Positions 6,127 through 7,281 of a DNA stretch of 7,281 nucleotides are shown here, piece by piece. Every line of letters starts with the position of its first letter. The stretch's first letter is position 1. This DNA comes from Spirochaetota bacterium (GTDB taxonomy: Bacteria > Spirochaetota > UBA4802 > UBA5550): NCBI GenBank assembly GCA_022704585.1, contig JAKJGD010000095.1, positions 1 through 7,281 of the forward strand. The letters run 5' to 3'. The translations under genes were made by a program, and so were the position numbers. A model generated the notes under the pieces. It made no database searches, was not told the origin of the DNA, and was given only the letters and a program-made list of their open reading frames with translations.

Positions 6127-7193
6127 ATGCTTTCCCCCCCCTTGCCGTTAAGGCTCCTGTAGCGATCGGGCAGGTCGTCCATGGTGTACGAGCACTGCCC
6201 CATGATAAGGCCCGAGGCCTGGATCATGAATATGATGTTGCTGCCGGTGAAGACCCTGCCGTCCATGAGGGTCTCGTGGAGCGCCACGAAATGGCTTGTG
6301 GTGGACGGGTTGCCGTACCTGTCAACGATGGAGACGCCTTCCATCTGCCGGTCGGTGCCAAGGTATTCCATGAGGGTTTTCCCTCCCTTGCGAATGGCCC
6401 GCGACGAGGTCTGGTGGGGGATGATGGCATCGATCCTGTCGACGGTCCATCCCGCCCGGTCTATTGACTTCTTGAAGAACGGGTCCTTGATCTTCATCGC
6501 CGCCTTCTGGAGCCGCACCGGCCTGGTGATCATCACCGCGCCCGGGCCCTTCTTTGAGGGATGGGCCACGCAGAGGCCGCTGTGTTCGGGCACGGTGATC
6601 ATGTCAAGGTTGTGGAAGCCGACGCTGCCGCCGCGGCTCCCCTCCATGATGACGGCCGCGCCGGAATCGCCCACGGTGAGCGACGCGAGCTGCCCGTCGA
6701 AGCTTGAGCGGATCTCCTTCGTGGCCTGGTCCGCCAGGTGGGTGATCGACTCGCCGCTCACCACGATGCCCGTTTTGACGACGCCCGCCCGTATCATGCT
6801 GTCCATGATGTAGATGCCGGTGAACATGCCGGCGCAGGCGTTCACCACGTCGAAGGTCATGGCCCCCGACGCGCCGATGCGCCTCTTGATCTGCGACGCC
6901 ATGGAAGGCTCGAAGCAGAATACCTTCTCCCTGTCGCAAAGCCTCGATATGCTGCACGAGATAATCAGGCCGATCTCCCCCGCATCGTATTTAGACATGG
7001 CCAGCGCCTTCTCCGCCGCCTTCACCGCGAGGTCCAGGGCGAACTCGTCCTTGCCCACGACCCTGCGCTCGCGTACGCCCGTGAGCTTTTCCAGGTCCCA
7101 CCGCGGGCGCTTCCTGCAGCGCGACATCAGCTCCTCGGTGCTGAGAACCTTCTCCGGGAAATATACCCCCAGACTTTCAATCCTGCTCTTCAT
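6111..7193 (-). CDS. oleA: OleA/LstA-type acyl-CoA:acyl-CoA condensing ketosynthase (KAS-III fold), catalytic large subunit
   Basis: Thiolase-fold ketosynthase of 360 residues, predicted to join two fatty acyl-CoAs by a non-decarboxylative Claisen condensation, giving a 2-alkyl-3-oxo acid (OleA reaction, EC 2.3.3.20). The triad is intact: Cys120 in FDVVNACAG, His260 in IIPHQTS and Asn295 in YGNPSTTS. Glu95 in FEPSMAS lies 25 residues before the Cys. It matches the OleA Glu (Glu117 in Xanthomonas, from recall) that reaches across the dimer into the partner site and separates OleA from ordinary FabH. Start ATG 7193 has GGGG six nt upstream and gives the usual N-terminus (residues 3-9 SRIESLG). 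It is the first gene of the operon and overlaps the next, a degenerate paralogue, by 16 nt. The pairing of an intact large subunit with a small triad-less one matches LstA/LstB of lipstatin synthesis, so a heterodimer is inferred. Residues 337-360 form a tail beyond the KAS-III core. Confidence 0.9.
   Translation of the reverse strand: MKSRIESLGVYFPEKVLSTEELMSRCRKRPRWDLEKLTGVRERRVVGKDEFALDLAVKAAEKALAMSKYDAGEIGLIISCSISRLCDREKVFCFEPSMASQIKRRIGASGAMTFDVVNACAGMFTGIYIMDSMIRAGVVKTGIVVSGESITHLADQATKEIRSSFDGQLASLTVGDSGAAVIMEGSRGGSVGFHNLDMITVPEHSGLCVAHPSKKGPGAVMITRPVRLQKAAMKIKDPFFKKSIDRAGWTVDRIDAIIPHQTSSRAIRKGGKTLMEYLGTDRQMEGVSIVDRYGNPSTTSHFVALHETLMDGRVFTGSNIIFMIQASGLIMGQCSYTMDDLPDRYRSLNGKGGESICAAG
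6127..6141 (-). promoter_or_regulatory. G8 tract serving as ribosome site for the small ketosynthase subunit
   Basis: On the coding strand eight consecutive G (6141-6134) are followed by AAAGCAT and the ATG at 6126. The tract lies inside the last codons of the large-subunit gene, 28 nt before the end of its stop codon, and fits a Shine-Dalgarno role at 7-nt spacing. It also forms a slippery run. A one-nt backward shift on it would carry a ribosome from the large-subunit frame into the small-subunit frame. Confidence 0.6.
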
Positions 7194-7281
7194 TCATAAC
7201 CCCGTTACACGTTTATATTTTTGCCACGCTCTTGCAGGGGACGGCCGGCTTCATCAGATACGTTGATTAAAAGATGAACCG
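7194..7281 (-). other. Leader upstream of the lactone operon
   Basis: This 88-nt stretch is noticeably more AT-rich than the genes. On the minus strand it contains AAAAATATAAAC (about 7224-7213), a -10-like element without a convincing -35. One frame is open from the window edge to a TAA at 7207-7205, so the end of another operon gene cannot be excluded. The start site of the operon therefore cannot be settled here. Confidence 0.3.

Noticed and set aside
7205..7279. C-terminal end of an upstream minus-strand gene (stop TAA at 7207-7205)
   Set aside because: About 24 open codons in an AT-rich leader are too few to support a gene. No motif is visible.

Overview
The window is GC-rich bacterial DNA with every recognised gene on the minus strand. 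There is no rRNA or tRNA, and I see no CRISPR array or insertion sequence. The host cannot be fixed from this sequence. Gram-negative-style exported TPR and REC-GGDEF genes flank the cluster, and the TPR start resembles BatC-like proteins of spirochaetes. A high-GC spirochaete or deltaproteobacterium-like host is a guess. Nothing points specifically to Actinobacteria.

The main block (7193 down to 1369) is a tightly packed presumptive operon. In transcription order it encodes: (1) a 360-aa KAS-III/OleA-type ketosynthase with an intact Cys-His-Asn triad; (2) a 293-aa paralogue that has lost all three triad residues but keeps the OleA-type Glu; (3) an OleC-type beta-lactone synthetase; (4) an OleD-type 2-alkyl-3-oxoacid reductase; (5) a 93-aa membrane protein of unknown function; (6) an alpha/beta hydrolase with Cys at the nucleophile elbow. 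Genes 1/2 overlap by 16 nt and genes 3/4 by 4 nt (ATGA). The other gaps are 12 to 25 nt.

The first four genes match, in content and order, the lstABCD core of lipstatin biosynthesis. They also resemble the nlt genes of nocardiolactone as I recall them. In those systems a KAS-III heterodimer joins two fatty acyl-CoAs head to head, the reductase makes the beta-hydroxy acid, and the OleC-type enzyme closes a beta-lactone. The inferred product is a long-chain 2-alkyl-3-alkyl beta-lactone. The Asp-nucleophile OleB that turns such lactones into olefins is absent. A Cys-type hydrolase and a small membrane protein sit in its place, so the end product may differ from both olefins and actinobacterial lactones.

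Downstream lies a 162-nt spacer with a long inverted repeat and a possible promoter. It is followed by a REC-GGDEF diguanylate cyclase (1206 to 256), a GC-rich hairpin (199-225), and the 5' end of an exported TPR protein gene (169 to 1, cut by the window edge). These genes are probably not part of the lactone pathway.
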